The translations under genes were made by a program, and so were the position numbers. DNA of 64,000 nucleotides from Aquimarina spongiae (lineage in GTDB: Bacteria; Bacteroidota; Bacteroidia; Flavobacteriales; Flavobacteriaceae), in NCBI RefSeq assembly GCF_900141785.1, contig NZ_FQYP01000007.1, forward strand, positions 62,001 to 126,000, in the 5' to 3' direction. The notes below the pieces were generated by a model. It was not told where the DNA came from. It saw only the letters and a program-made list of their open reading frames with translations, and made no database searches. Below, in pieces: positions 25,728-33,968 of this stretch. The stretch's first letter is position 1, and each line of letters starts with the position of its first letter.

Positions 25728-26525
25728 ATGACGGAAAAAGAACTTATCGCATCGTGCGTAGCTGGCAATAAAAAGAGTTTTGAACAACTCATCACTACTA
25801 TACAGCCTTTGGTATTCAATATATCACTCCGGTTTTTATGGAATCGAGCAGATGCCGAAGATGCTACCCAAGAGATTTTAATAAAAATCATTACTAACCT
25901 TGCCAAGTTTAACCATCGCAGTAAGTTAAACACCTGGGTGTATCGAGTAGCAACCAATTATTTAATCAGTCTGAAAAAAACCGCTATCGAGAAATCTCCT
26001 TTGTCATTTGATTCATTTTCAAAGGAATTGCAATCCATTAAAGAACCTGTAACCTATGATTTACCGGATAAAAATTTGTTAGAAAAAGAAATGAAAACCG
26101 GGTGTACCCTAGCAATGTTGCAATGTTTAAGTAGAGATTTACGTATAGCTTTTATACTGGGAAGCATTCTGAAACTAAAAAGTAATATCGCCTGCGAAAT
26201 CGTAGATACCACTCCAGAAAATTTCAGAAAAAGACTGGAAAAATCAAGAAAGCTAATCGGTTCCTTTTTGGGTGCAAATTGTGGAGTTTATAATCCTAAA
26301 AACGGCTGCAGATGTAATAAAAGAATACCTTCTGCTCTTACAATAGGTAGAATAGACAGAGACAATTTGAGTTTTGTAGATCCTCTGGAGACTTACAATA
26401 AAGAAATGGAAGAATTAAATTCAATGGCTGGGATCTACAAAAACCATGGAAACTTCAAAAATAAATCTGATTTTCTTGAACAAATAAACAAAACTTTGGC
26501 TACAAAGAAAATCTTTGATGCTTAA
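25728..26525 (+). CDS. ECF-type sigma factor with Cys-rich C-terminal tail
   Basis: 265 residues. Sigma region 2 is residues 25-85 (FLWNRADAEDATQEILIKI, NTWVYRVATNYLI), with the DAEDATQE core-binding acidic helix. Region 4 is about 122-182 (LSRDLRIAFILGSILKLKS, TTPENFRKRLEKSRKLIG). After it comes a tail with Cys185, Cys194 and Cys196 (CGVYNPKNGCRC), a motif I recall in other ECF factors with a CGxxxPxNxCxC element, likely metal-binding or redox-active. No anti-sigma gene is adjacent. It is preceded by a long hairpin 15 bases before its ATG. Confidence 0.85.
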   Translation: MTEKELIASCVAGNKKSFEQLITTIQPLVFNISLRFLWNRADAEDATQEILIKIITNLAKFNHRSKLNTWVYRVATNYLISLKKTAIEKSPLSFDSFSKELQSIKEPVTYDLPDKNLLEKEMKTGCTLAMLQCLSRDLRIAFILGSILKLKSNIACEIVDTTPENFRKRLEKSRKLIGSFLGANCGVYNPKNGCRCNKRIPSALTIGRIDRDNLSFVDPLETYNKEMEELNSMAGIYKNHGNFKNKSDFLEQINKTLATKKIFDA

Positions 26526-26695
26526 GAGAAGTTGATAGTTCTTCAGATCCATTCACGAGTTTGAAAATTCCTTCAAAGTATGATACGACATCATAGTATC
26601 TGTTGCGTATAGATAGTTAATTTTCCACTGGAAAAATCATAACTGTTTAGTATTAATGCTTTCCTAAATTCATCCAAAAAATCAAGTGCATTACT

Positions 26696-26703
26696 TATAT
26701 TTG
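26696..26703 (+). promoter_or_regulatory. Candidate -7 element TAnnTTTG ahead of GNAT gene
   Basis: The octamer TATATTTG fits the Bacteroidota -7 consensus TAnnTTTG exactly and lies 51 bases before the ATG at 26755. No clear -33 TTG at the usual spacing was found, so it is weak. Confidence 0.3.
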
Positions 26704-26754
26704 ATGGAGCAGAGTATCTGTGGTAATCTCTCATCCTTCAATCAATTGCAAACA

Positions 26755-27279
26755 ATGGAAAAACACAAAACTTTTGATACAGAACGACTACACCTAAGGC
26801 CAACCACAGAAGAGGATGCTTCATTTATTTTTGAATTATTAAACACGCCCAAATGGATCAAGTATATTGGAGATCGAAATGTTACTTCAATTGAGAGTGC
26901 TGGGGAGTACATTCGATCAAAAATGACCCCACAACTTATCGAACTCGGGTATTCAAGCTACACTGTAATTACAAAAGAAAGCAATCAAAAAGTAGGGACT
27001 TGTGGGCTATATGACAGAGAAGGTTTGGAAGGGATTGATATTGGATTTGCCTTTCTTCCTGCATTTGAAAAAAAGGGATTTGCTTTTGAAGCTGCAAACC
27101 GGATAAAAAATGCGGCTTTTGAAGAATTTGGAGTTGACACCATTCATGCGATAACCACACAAGACAATATCTCTTCGCAAAAATTATTGGAAAAACTTGG
27201 ACTAGAATTACAAGGCACTACCAAAATCCCTAATGATGATGAAGAGTTACTATTGTATACGATTGAAAAAGGAAATTAA
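26755..27279 (+). CDS. GNAT N-acetyltransferase, RimJ/RimL-like
   Basis: 174 residues from the ATG at 26755 (MEKHKTFDTERLHLRPTTEED). The frame is open to 26686, but the extra residues do not resemble the family start and contain the candidate promoter. The Acetyltransf_3 pattern includes SAGEYIRSKM, VGTCGLYDREGLEGIDIGFAF, LPAFEKKGFAFEAA (pyrophosphate loop KKGFAFEA), and IHAITTQDNISSQKLLEKLGL. It acetylates an unknown amine. It is isolated from its neighbours by over 100 bases on each side. Confidence 0.85.
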   Translation: MEKHKTFDTERLHLRPTTEEDASFIFELLNTPKWIKYIGDRNVTSIESAGEYIRSKMTPQLIELGYSSYTVITKESNQKVGTCGLYDREGLEGIDIGFAFLPAFEKKGFAFEAANRIKNAAFEEFGVDTIHAITTQDNISSQKLLEKLGLELQGTTKIPNDDEELLLYTIEKGN

Positions 27280-27418
27280 AGAACGGTAAACCTCTAGGCA
27301 TTGTATCAAAAGCTTTTCATTGGTAAAGCTTGGTACATATCTCAGGTTTCATGCAGTTTTGGCATCTTAGTAATGAAAAGGGATGCTATTTAAAATCATA
27401 TATCAAACTTCAATTGTT

Positions 27419-27895
27419 ATGAAAATAATAGTAATGTTTTTAAGCTTATGTATCGTATCGATTCATGGATATGCACAAGAAAAAAAAGTGCCCGAACTAG
27501 ACTCTAATTTCACAGCAATTATCGTAACAGATATAGATGTTTCCTCTACATGGTATACAGAAATTTTGGGGTACGATGTTGTTGATAAAAGAGAAATAAC
27601 AGAAATTGGGTTAAAACAATCAAACTTAAAACGCGGAAATGCTCATATAGAACTTATCGAACTAGATTCAGCTTTACTCCCTCAAGAAGTAATTCCAAAT
27701 CACAATCCCAAAACAAAACTAATCGGATTATTTAAGATTGGATTTCTAGTATCAGAATTTGATCGTTTTATAGACCATATCAACAAAAATAAAGTGAAAC
27801 TTCACGGTAACATTGTAACTGACAAAGCAACCGGAAAAAGAATGGTAATTATTATGGATCCAGATCACAATAGAATTCAAATATTTGAAAACTAG
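27419..27895 (+). CDS. Secreted VOC (glyoxalase-fold) protein
   Basis: 158 residues from the ATG at 27419 (MKIIVMFLSLCIVSIHGYAQ), which gives a standard signal peptide cut after GYA; the upstream in-frame ATG at 27383 would add a poor n-region. The VOC fold follows: SNFTAIIVTDIDVSSTWYTEILGYDVV, NAHIELIELDSA, IGFLVSEFDRFIDHI, and MVIIMDPDHNRIQIFE. Possible metal-ligand Glu residues are at HIELIE and QIFE. An exported glyoxalase-fold protein is less common than a cytoplasmic one. Substrate unknown. Confidence 0.75.
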   Translation: MKIIVMFLSLCIVSIHGYAQEKKVPELDSNFTAIIVTDIDVSSTWYTEILGYDVVDKREITEIGLKQSNLKRGNAHIELIELDSALLPQEVIPNHNPKTKLIGLFKIGFLVSEFDRFIDHINKNKVKLHGNIVTDKATGKRMVIIMDPDHNRIQIFEN

Positions 27896-28059
27896 CCACA
27901 TACGCACAAAACTCTAAAAAACACAAGTAGACGCTACAAAAACGAATTGAACATTCATATTTCCAGAACATTCGAAGGTATGTTAAGCTATCCTTAAAAC
28001 AGAAGCATACTTGATACAAAACCACAAAACATTATTATCTTACTTTCTAAAACAAAAAA

Positions 28060-28548
28060 ATGAGCAGGAAAGTACAGGTAATCAGGAGCGTATCTAAATT
28101 CATTTTCATTATTCTTTTTACTCTTTTAGGAGTGCATCAAGTAAGTGCTCAGGAAGCGTCAAAAGCTCATAAAGATTCACTTAACGCTATCGTTAAGCAA
28201 TATTATGATCTAAACCTGAAGATATTTCAGGCAAATTCTACAGTAGAAGACATTGATAAGGTTTTTGAGATTTTCACAGAGGACTTTACCTATGTTCACC
28301 CAAAATATGGAGGAACGTATAGTAGAGAAGATTTGTATAACGGATATGTCAGAAATCAAAAAAACGGGGGTTATGATGGAACGGTTACTGATATCGAAAT
28401 AGTAAATAAAATTAGTGGTTTAAATGCAGTGGTTACTCAAAAAAGATTTATCGAAACTAAAGATGGAAAAGTAGAAAAAGGAGAACCACAGATGGCTCTT
28501 TTTGAATTTAAAAAAGGAAAAATATCCCGCATTTTCGAGTATTGGTAA
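28060..28548 (+). CDS. Secreted SnoaL/DUF4440-type NTF2-like protein
   Basis: 162 residues. The signal segment at about 14-31 ends HQVSAQ. The mature part has the usual opening helix (SLNAIVKQYYDLNLKIFQ), a catalytic-domain-like FTEDFTYVHPKYGGTYSREDL stretch, and closing strands IVNKISGLNAVVTQKRFIE and ALFEFKKGKISRIFEYW. The pattern matches nuclear-transport-factor-2-like or ketosteroid-isomerase-like proteins. The DinB gene follows after 57 bases. Confidence 0.75.
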   Translation: MSRKVQVIRSVSKFIFIILFTLLGVHQVSAQEASKAHKDSLNAIVKQYYDLNLKIFQANSTVEDIDKVFEIFTEDFTYVHPKYGGTYSREDLYNGYVRNQKNGGYDGTVTDIEIVNKISGLNAVVTQKRFIETKDGKVEKGEPQMALFEFKKGKISRIFEYW

Positions 28549-28605
28549 CTACAAAAGCCAATCAAACACTATAGCCTGTTTTTCTTAATTACTAGTAGTA
28601 CCTAT

Positions 28606-29091
28606 ATGAATACTTTGATCAACTATATCATTGACCAACTTACAGAGATTCAACATGGAAAAATATGGATCGGAAGCTCTTATCAAAGTAAATTGAGTAA
28701 GGTTGACGAACATCTATTTTTTACAAGACCAATTGAAGGGTTACATAGTATTGCGGAGATCTTTTCGCATGTCACCTTATGGAGACAGGAAACCATTTTA
28801 AAAATACAAACTGGGAAAGGAAGTAAAACAGATGACTGCGAAGAAAATTGGTTACCAAATGAAGTGCTAAAAACCAAAGGTTGGGAACGCATAAAATCAG
28901 AATACGATACTAGCTTATCGCAGCTCATTAATCTTCTAAAAGAAAAAGAAGATAGTTTTCTGGATGAGAAATATTATGATACTGATTTTAAAGGAGAGTA
29001 TGCCTATAGTTTTTTAATCAACGGTATGTTACAGCATGATATTTATCATCTTGGGCAATTGGGAATCATCATCAAGTATTTACATCAGTAA
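28606..29091 (+). CDS. DinB-like four-helix protein
   Basis: 161 residues. The first helix (TLINYIIDQLTEIQHGKIWIG) is followed by the metal-site His in IAEIFSHVTLWRQE and the C-terminal pair in MLQHDIYHLGQLGIIIKYL (HDxxHxGQ). This is the DinB/YfiT-like fold, where three His coordinate a divalent metal; known members are thiol transferases using bacillithiol or mycothiol, or have unknown roles. Cytoplasmic. There is a second, shorter DinB-like gene at 36808. Confidence 0.85.
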   Translation: MNTLINYIIDQLTEIQHGKIWIGSSYQSKLSKVDEHLFFTRPIEGLHSIAEIFSHVTLWRQETILKIQTGKGSKTDDCEENWLPNEVLKTKGWERIKSEYDTSLSQLINLLKEKEDSFLDEKYYDTDFKGEYAYSFLINGMLQHDIYHLGQLGIIIKYLHQ

Positions 29092-29150
29092 TTTCTTTGG
29101 TCTTGTGATCAACACACTAAATTTTAATAAGCCTTATACACCTAAAACCC

Positions 29151-29453
29151 ATGATTTATTTAACCATGATGATTTTTGTAAAAGAAGGTAAAGAAGCTGT
29201 TTTTCATCAATTCGAAGAATTTGCCATCCCATTGCTCGAAGACTATAACGGAAAGTTAATATATCGTATCAGGCCAACAAAAGACACCTTTGTTTTGCAG
29301 CAGGATGAACTTCCTTATGAAATTCATTTTTTATCATTTGAATCTGAAGATGATTTCTTGAATTTTACAAAAGATGAAAGACGTAAGGATTTTTTACATC
29401 TTAAAGAAGAATCAATACGTTACAGTTACCTTATTAAAGGCACTAAACTATGA
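29151..29453 (+). CDS. DUF1330-like small protein
   Basis: 100 residues: IYLTMMIFVKEGKEAVFHQFEEFAIPLLEDYNG, then LIYRIRP and YEIHFLSFESEDDFLNFTKDE. This is the ABM/DUF1330 dimeric ferredoxin-like fold. It lies 59 bases after the DinB gene and 38 bases ahead of the next secreted protein. Likely a small cytoplasmic binding protein or monooxygenase; unknown. Confidence 0.65.
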   Translation: MIYLTMMIFVKEGKEAVFHQFEEFAIPLLEDYNGKLIYRIRPTKDTFVLQQDELPYEIHFLSFESEDDFLNFTKDERRKDFLHLKEESIRYSYLIKGTKL

Positions 29454-29491
29454 TCGTACACTTAACAATCTAATAATTAAAAAAAGAAACC

Positions 29492-29914
29492 ATGAGACTT
29501 ATTCTTGCACTATTTATCCTAAGCTTTACTTCTTTGTCCTATGGACAATTAGACCAAAGAATTTCAACAATGGATTTTGTTCAGATCTTGAACAATAACA
29601 AAAAAGAGGTAACCTACTATTATCAAAACAATTGGAAAGTACTACGGGACATGGCCATAAAGAAAGGGTATATCGAATCTTATCAAGTATTAGAAACCCC
29701 TTTTAACGAAGAGCAACCTTTTGAAATCATCCTAATTACTACCTATGCCAACAAAGAGCAGTATGACCAGAGAGAAGATCATTTTCAAGAGCTAATCAAA
29801 GAGAAAGGGGCATTGGATTTATTGAACGAAAAAAAACCCGGAGATTTTAGGAAAACGCTATTCAATAGAGAAATAGTAAGGCATTGGGAAACTCCACATA
29901 AAAACAAAAGGTAA
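29492..29914 (+). CDS. Small secreted protein, unknown
   Basis: 140 residues with a signal peptide (residues 1-18, LALFILSFTSLSYGQ). The mature part is helical and charged: FVQILNNNKKEVTYYYQNNWKVLRDMAIKKGYI, then a beta strand EIILITTYANKEQYDQRED. The middle resembles an ABM-like half, as in the preceding DUF1330-type gene, so it may be a secreted relative, but I am not sure. It is 38 bases downstream of that gene. Confidence 0.6.
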   Translation: MRLILALFILSFTSLSYGQLDQRISTMDFVQILNNNKKEVTYYYQNNWKVLRDMAIKKGYIESYQVLETPFNEEQPFEIILITTYANKEQYDQREDHFQELIKEKGALDLLNEKKPGDFRKTLFNREIVRHWETPHKNKR

Positions 29915-29967
29915 ATAGCAAAATACACTGTATTTCAAAAATCAATAAATAATATCTGGTACTTTAG

Positions 29968-29975
29968 TACCTTTG
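29968..29975 (+). promoter_or_regulatory. Candidate -7 element TACCTTTG ahead of DUF6660-like gene
   Basis: TACCTTTG fits TAnnTTTG exactly and ends 9 bases before the ATG at 29985, giving a very short leader. No -33 TTG at the expected distance was found. Confidence 0.35.
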
Positions 29976-29984
29976 CAATACCGT

Positions 29985-30302
29985 ATGAAAGTAATTGCAA
30001 TCATATTAGCACTTCTCCTATTCTCACCTCCAGCGGTTCCCTGCTCTGATGAGAACCCTACTGAAGATCTGTGTCAAAATGAAACTGGTGATGACCATAA
30101 TCATCAGGATGAGAATGAGGATTCGTGTGCTATGACTTGCATTTGCAGTTGTTGCGGAACTACTATTACCTATCAACCTATCCCAACTTTTGATTTAGAG
30201 TTAAATGCGGATATTTCTTCCTCATTATTCTCTACCTATCAATCAATTTATCGATTTGGTTTTCTAGCCAATATCTGGCAACCTCCAAAGGTGATTAGCT
30301 AA
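29985..30302 (+). CDS. Small secreted Cys/His-rich protein (DUF6660-like)
   Basis: 105 residues from ATG 29985, since the promoter-like octamer and a TTG lie just upstream. The signal peptide is MKVIAIILALLLFSPPAVPC. The mature part is acidic and rich in Cys and His (DHNHQDENEDSCAMTC, ICSCCG). I recall similar DUF6660 proteins beside metal-transport TonB receptors in flavobacteria, and the next gene here is such a receptor, 50 bases on. A periplasmic metal-binding role is plausible but inferred from composition and position. Confidence 0.65.
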   Translation: MKVIAIILALLLFSPPAVPCSDENPTEDLCQNETGDDHNHQDENEDSCAMTCICSCCGTTITYQPIPTFDLELNADISSSLFSTYQSIYRFGFLANIWQPPKVIS

Positions 30303-30352
30303 AATACACGGATTTAAAATCATTTTTTTAGTTAATCTACTTTACATTTTCA

Positions 30353-32539
30353 ATGAATACATACCGATTGAGCGTTATGCTCACGCTTATAGCTTGCCTT
30401 TGTGTAAAGGCACAGACTTCTGAAATAACTATAACCGTAATTTCAGCATCCGAAGAAAAGCCCATACCCGGAGCTACCATCTATTTTGAAGCACTGGATC
30501 AAGGAACAATCACCAATTTTGAAGGAGTCGCAACCTTCAATGAAATTCCCTACGGAAATCATGCTGTTAGTATTTCTTATTTAGGCTTTGAAACTCTAAA
30601 CACCAGTGTTCAAGTATCTGCAAATTCGAACTTTGTTTTCAAACTAAAAACAGCACATGACGAATTAGACGAAGTCATTATTCAATCTTCAAGAAGTACC
30701 AGGACCATACAAAAGATCCCTACAAGAATTGAGTTTATCGGACCCGAAGAATTAGGAGAAAAGGTAACTATGAATCCAGTCAACATCTCGATGACTCTTC
30801 GGGAAAGCACTGGAATCCAGATGCAGCAGACTTCGCTGAGTAGTGGGAATACCAATATTAGAATACAAGGGCTAGATGGTCGATACACACAACTTCTTAG
30901 AGACGGATTCCCACTCTATGGAGGATTCTCCAGTGGTTTGAGCATCCTGCAAATCCCACCCGTGGATTTACAACAATTTGAAATCATCAAAGGAAGCTCA
31001 TCCACGCTGTATGGAGGTGGTGCCATTGCAGGTTTGGTCAATATGGTATCCAAAACACCCAAAATGGAACCTACATTAGATATTATGTTAACCCAAACAC
31101 ATGCCTTAGGAAGTACTGTAAATACTTTTTACAGTAAAAGAAATGAAAAGTTTGGGGTCTCTATTTTTGGTTCGGGAAATTACCAAAAAGCATATGATCC
31201 CGAAGATGATGGCTTTAGCAACCTACCGGAAACAAAATCCGTAGTATTAAATCCTAAGTTTTTCTATTACCCTTCAGAAAAAACTACATTTTGGCTGGGT
31301 GTAAATGGAACATATGATGACCGTATTGGAGGGGATATCTCAAGAATTGAAAATGGTGATAACGGCACAGATCAATATACCGAAGAGAATCTATCCAAAA
31401 GGTTGAGTACTCAAGCGGTTTATAAAACCCAAATTGACTCCATAGCTTCGCTAAGTATCAAAAATAGTGTTTCATTTTTTGATCGTAATCTCGCTATTCC
31501 TAATTTCAACTTTGAAGGCAAACAGATCAATACCTTTTCTGAAATCACTTATAAAAGAGAAACCACTAAAACCAATTGGATTTTTGGTGCAAACGTATAT
31601 TCTTCGGACTTTGATGAAAATGACGATGCACCACTACAACGCGATCAAAAAGACCTTACCTACGGAGCATTTATCAATAACATTTATGACTTTTCAGATC
31701 ATTGGATACTCGAAACCGGATTAAGAGCAGATTATGATACTGATTTTGGCTTTTTCCCTTTACCAAGAGTATCATTGTTGTATAAAAACGATAACGGATT
31801 TTCTAGTAGAATTGGTGGAGGATTAGGGTATCGAATTCCTGATATTTTCACTGATGAAGCAGAATCTATTAATTTCGAAAATGTTCTTGCCATAGACAAA
31901 TCTATAGTAGATGCAGAGCGCTCCTACGGAGCGAATTTTGACGTAAATTATCAAACACAATTGTTCAATACTATTGGTTTTTCTATCAACCAATTGTTTT
32001 ATGCCACAGTGATTGATAATGGTTTACTACTAAATCCTGCAAACAATGGTTTTTTTGAATTCGAAAACGCCCCAGATAGGATTGTTAGCAAGGGAGCAGA
32101 AACCAATATTAAGTTTACCTACAAGGATTTTAGATGGTTTTTAAACTATGCCTTGATCGATACGCAACTGAATTACCTTCCAGGAAACCCACAAAGACCA
32201 TTAACTGCCAGACATAACGCAGGTAGCGTATGGATGTATGAAGGTGAAAAATGGCGATTGGGATTCGAAACCTACTACACTGGAAAACAATTATTGTCTA
32301 ATGGTACCGAAACTACAGATTACATAAGTATGGGATTGCTTATTATTCGAAATTTCAAATTTGCCAGTGCGTATATGAATTTTGAAAATTTTACAGATCG
32401 AAGACAAAGTAGATTTTCTCCTTTGGTGTTACCACCTATAGAAGATCCCGTTTTTCCTGAAATATATGCTCCGACAGATGGATTTATTTTTAGTATTGGT
32501 GTTATTATCAAACCCTTTGGAAATCACCATGACCATTAA
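30353..32539 (+). CDS. TonB-dependent outer-membrane receptor
   Basis: 728 residues. The signal peptide is residues 1-21 (IACLCVKAQ). A carboxypeptidase-regulatory-like domain covers about 22-110 (PIPGATIYFEALDQGTITNFEGVATF), a plug domain about 120-235 (IRIQGLDGRYTQLLRDGFPLYGG, IIKGSSSTLYGGGAIAGLVNM), and the rest is the 22-strand beta-barrel. The C-terminus ends FGNHHDH, unusually His-rich. It would take up a large or metal-bound ligand with TonB energy. The Cys/His-rich gene 50 bases upstream suggests a metal or metal complex, but the substrate is unknown. There is no SusD partner, so carbohydrate uptake is unlikely. A hairpin at 32588-32617 ends the unit. Confidence 0.9.
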   Translation: MNTYRLSVMLTLIACLCVKAQTSEITITVISASEEKPIPGATIYFEALDQGTITNFEGVATFNEIPYGNHAVSISYLGFETLNTSVQVSANSNFVFKLKTAHDELDEVIIQSSRSTRTIQKIPTRIEFIGPEELGEKVTMNPVNISMTLRESTGIQMQQTSLSSGNTNIRIQGLDGRYTQLLRDGFPLYGGFSSGLSILQIPPVDLQQFEIIKGSSSTLYGGGAIAGLVNMVSKTPKMEPTLDIMLTQTHALGSTVNTFYSKRNEKFGVSIFGSGNYQKAYDPEDDGFSNLPETKSVVLNPKFFYYPSEKTTFWLGVNGTYDDRIGGDISRIENGDNGTDQYTEENLSKRLSTQAVYKTQIDSIASLSIKNSVSFFDRNLAIPNFNFEGKQINTFSEITYKRETTKTNWIFGANVYSSDFDENDDAPLQRDQKDLTYGAFINNIYDFSDHWILETGLRADYDTDFGFFPLPRVSLLYKNDNGFSSRIGGGLGYRIPDIFTDEAESINFENVLAIDKSIVDAERSYGANFDVNYQTQLFNTIGFSINQLFYATVIDNGLLLNPANNGFFEFENAPDRIVSKGAETNIKFTYKDFRWFLNYALIDTQLNYLPGNPQRPLTARHNAGSVWMYEGEKWRLGFETYYTGKQLLSNGTETTDYISMGLLIIRNFKFASAYMNFENFTDRRQSRFSPLVLPPIEDPVFPEIYAPTDGFIFSIGVIIKPFGNHHDH

Positions 32540-32587
32540 ATATTGATCTTATATAATTTGATCTCTATTACCAACACAACTGAGAAT

Positions 32588-32617
32588 ACGGTTTAAGTTT
32601 TTCTTAAACCGTTTTTT
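32588..32617 (+). terminator. Rho-independent terminator after TonB-dependent receptor
   Basis: ACGGTTTAAG (32588-32597) pairs with CTTAAACCGT (32603-32612) over 10 bp with a TTTTT loop, followed by T residues to 32617. It lies 48 bases after the receptor stop. Confidence 0.8.
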
Positions 32618-32687
32618 GTTTCTAATTCTGTAAATTTAAATCCTACACTTATCCGTATAGCTATTACGATTAGAAAATAGGAAACCA

Positions 32688-33449
32688 ATGAAAATTTGTA
32701 TTGCTCAAATCCAATCTTTGAAGGGTAACATTCAAAAGAATATTCAAAATCACTTGGAGATTATTCAACATGCCATTACATTAAACGGTGAGATGGTCAT
32801 ATTTCCCGAGCTTTCTGTTACAGGTTACGAACCAGAATTAGCAAAAGCACTTGCTCTGGAGGTTAATAACCCTATTTTTGATCCTTTTCAACAACTCGCT
32901 GATGATCATGATATAGTAATAGGGGTAGGAATGCCAACGATAGCACCAAATGGAATACACATCAGCATGTTAATCTTTCAGGCCAAAAAAGACAGGTCGA
33001 TATATGCAAAACGAATACTACATCAAGACGAACTTCCTTACTTTGTAAGTGGTGATCATCCTCCATCTTTGGATCTGAAAGGAGAAAAAATTGCTATAGG
33101 TATCTGTTATGAAACACTACAAAGAGAACACTTTATAAATGCTGTTCAGAATGAGGTAACGGTTTTTATAGCCAGCGTAGCCAAGCCAGAACGAGGGTTG
33201 GAAAAAGCATACGTTCACTTTCCATCGATGGCCAAAGAATTTGAAATTCCTATCCTTATGTCGAATAGCATTGGCTATTGTGATAATTTTTTAAGCAATG
33301 GGCAAAGCGCCGTTTGGAATGATAAGGGAGAATTATTATCGCAACTTGACCAGGAAAGACCAGGTTTATTAATTTATGATACTCAAACCAATCAGGTTGA
33401 CAATTTTTATGTAGACCGTAAAATAAGATCATCAGTCCACAAACTTTAA
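32688..33449 (+). CDS. Carbon-nitrogen hydrolase (nitrilase superfamily)
   Basis: 253 residues with the full catalytic triad: Glu41 (FPELSVTGYEP), Lys108 (YAKRILHQDELPYF) and Cys140 (IAIGICYETLQ). The fold is the alpha-beta-beta-alpha sandwich of amidases and nitrilases. It lacks a signal peptide, so it is cytoplasmic. The ELSVTGYEP box and the total length suit the amidase side of the family rather than a true nitrilase. Substrate unknown; it stands as a single gene after a terminator. Confidence 0.85.
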   Translation: MKICIAQIQSLKGNIQKNIQNHLEIIQHAITLNGEMVIFPELSVTGYEPELAKALALEVNNPIFDPFQQLADDHDIVIGVGMPTIAPNGIHISMLIFQAKKDRSIYAKRILHQDELPYFVSGDHPPSLDLKGEKIAIGICYETLQREHFINAVQNEVTVFIASVAKPERGLEKAYVHFPSMAKEFEIPILMSNSIGYCDNFLSNGQSAVWNDKGELLSQLDQERPGLLIYDTQTNQVDNFYVDRKIRSSVHKL

Positions 33450-33488
33450 CAGGCTTTAACCTATCTAAACAAATCATTTTTACATCTT

Positions 33489-33941
33489 ATGAAACAAAAA
33501 ATAACACTCACCTTTACGCTAATTCTATTATTTGCAATGAGCGTTAAAGCCCAATCCAAAGAGGATTCTTTGGCCATTAAAAGAGCTGCACTAGATTATA
33601 TCGAATCACAGCACCTCGTAAAACCAGAATTATTTGAACGTTCTGCACACCCCAGAATGGTAAAAAGAACGTTCTGGAAAAATAAAAAAACCAATACCGA
33701 ATACTTGAGAGAAACCTTTACAGATGCTATGATCTTATTGGCCGAAACCTATAACCAAAAGGGAGATAAGTTTCCAGAAAATCCTAAAAAAGAAGTAATT
33801 ATTCTAGATGTTTTTGACAAAACTGCTTCTGTAAAACTCATTGCCGATGATTGGATTGATTACATGCATATTGTAAAATTAAACGACAAATGGCAAATCG
33901 TAAATGTACTATGGCAGTTTAATGACTCCAAAGAGCATTAA
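33489..33941 (+). CDS. Secreted NTF2-like protein (Lumazine_bd_2/PF12893 type)
   Basis: 150 residues. The signal peptide is residues 1-21 (ILLFAMSVKAQ). Then SLAIKRAALDYIESQHLVKPELFERSAHP, VKRTFWKNK, VIILDVFDKTASVKLIADDWIDYMHIVKLNDKWQIVNVLW match the putative lumazine-binding family of NTF2-like proteins; the annotation name does not prove lumazine binding. It is periplasmic. The broken HEAT-like gene follows after 27 bases. Confidence 0.75.
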   Translation: MKQKITLTFTLILLFAMSVKAQSKEDSLAIKRAALDYIESQHLVKPELFERSAHPRMVKRTFWKNKKTNTEYLRETFTDAMILLAETYNQKGDKFPENPKKEVIILDVFDKTASVKLIADDWIDYMHIVKLNDKWQIVNVLWQFNDSKEH

Positions 33942-33968
33942 TACATACTGCGATCAAAATATTGACTA

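Noticed and set aside
26578-26602. Imperfect inverted repeat (TATGAT/ATCATA) after the sigma factor gene
   Set aside because: Only six perfect pairs and no T-tract; not enough for a terminator or operator call.
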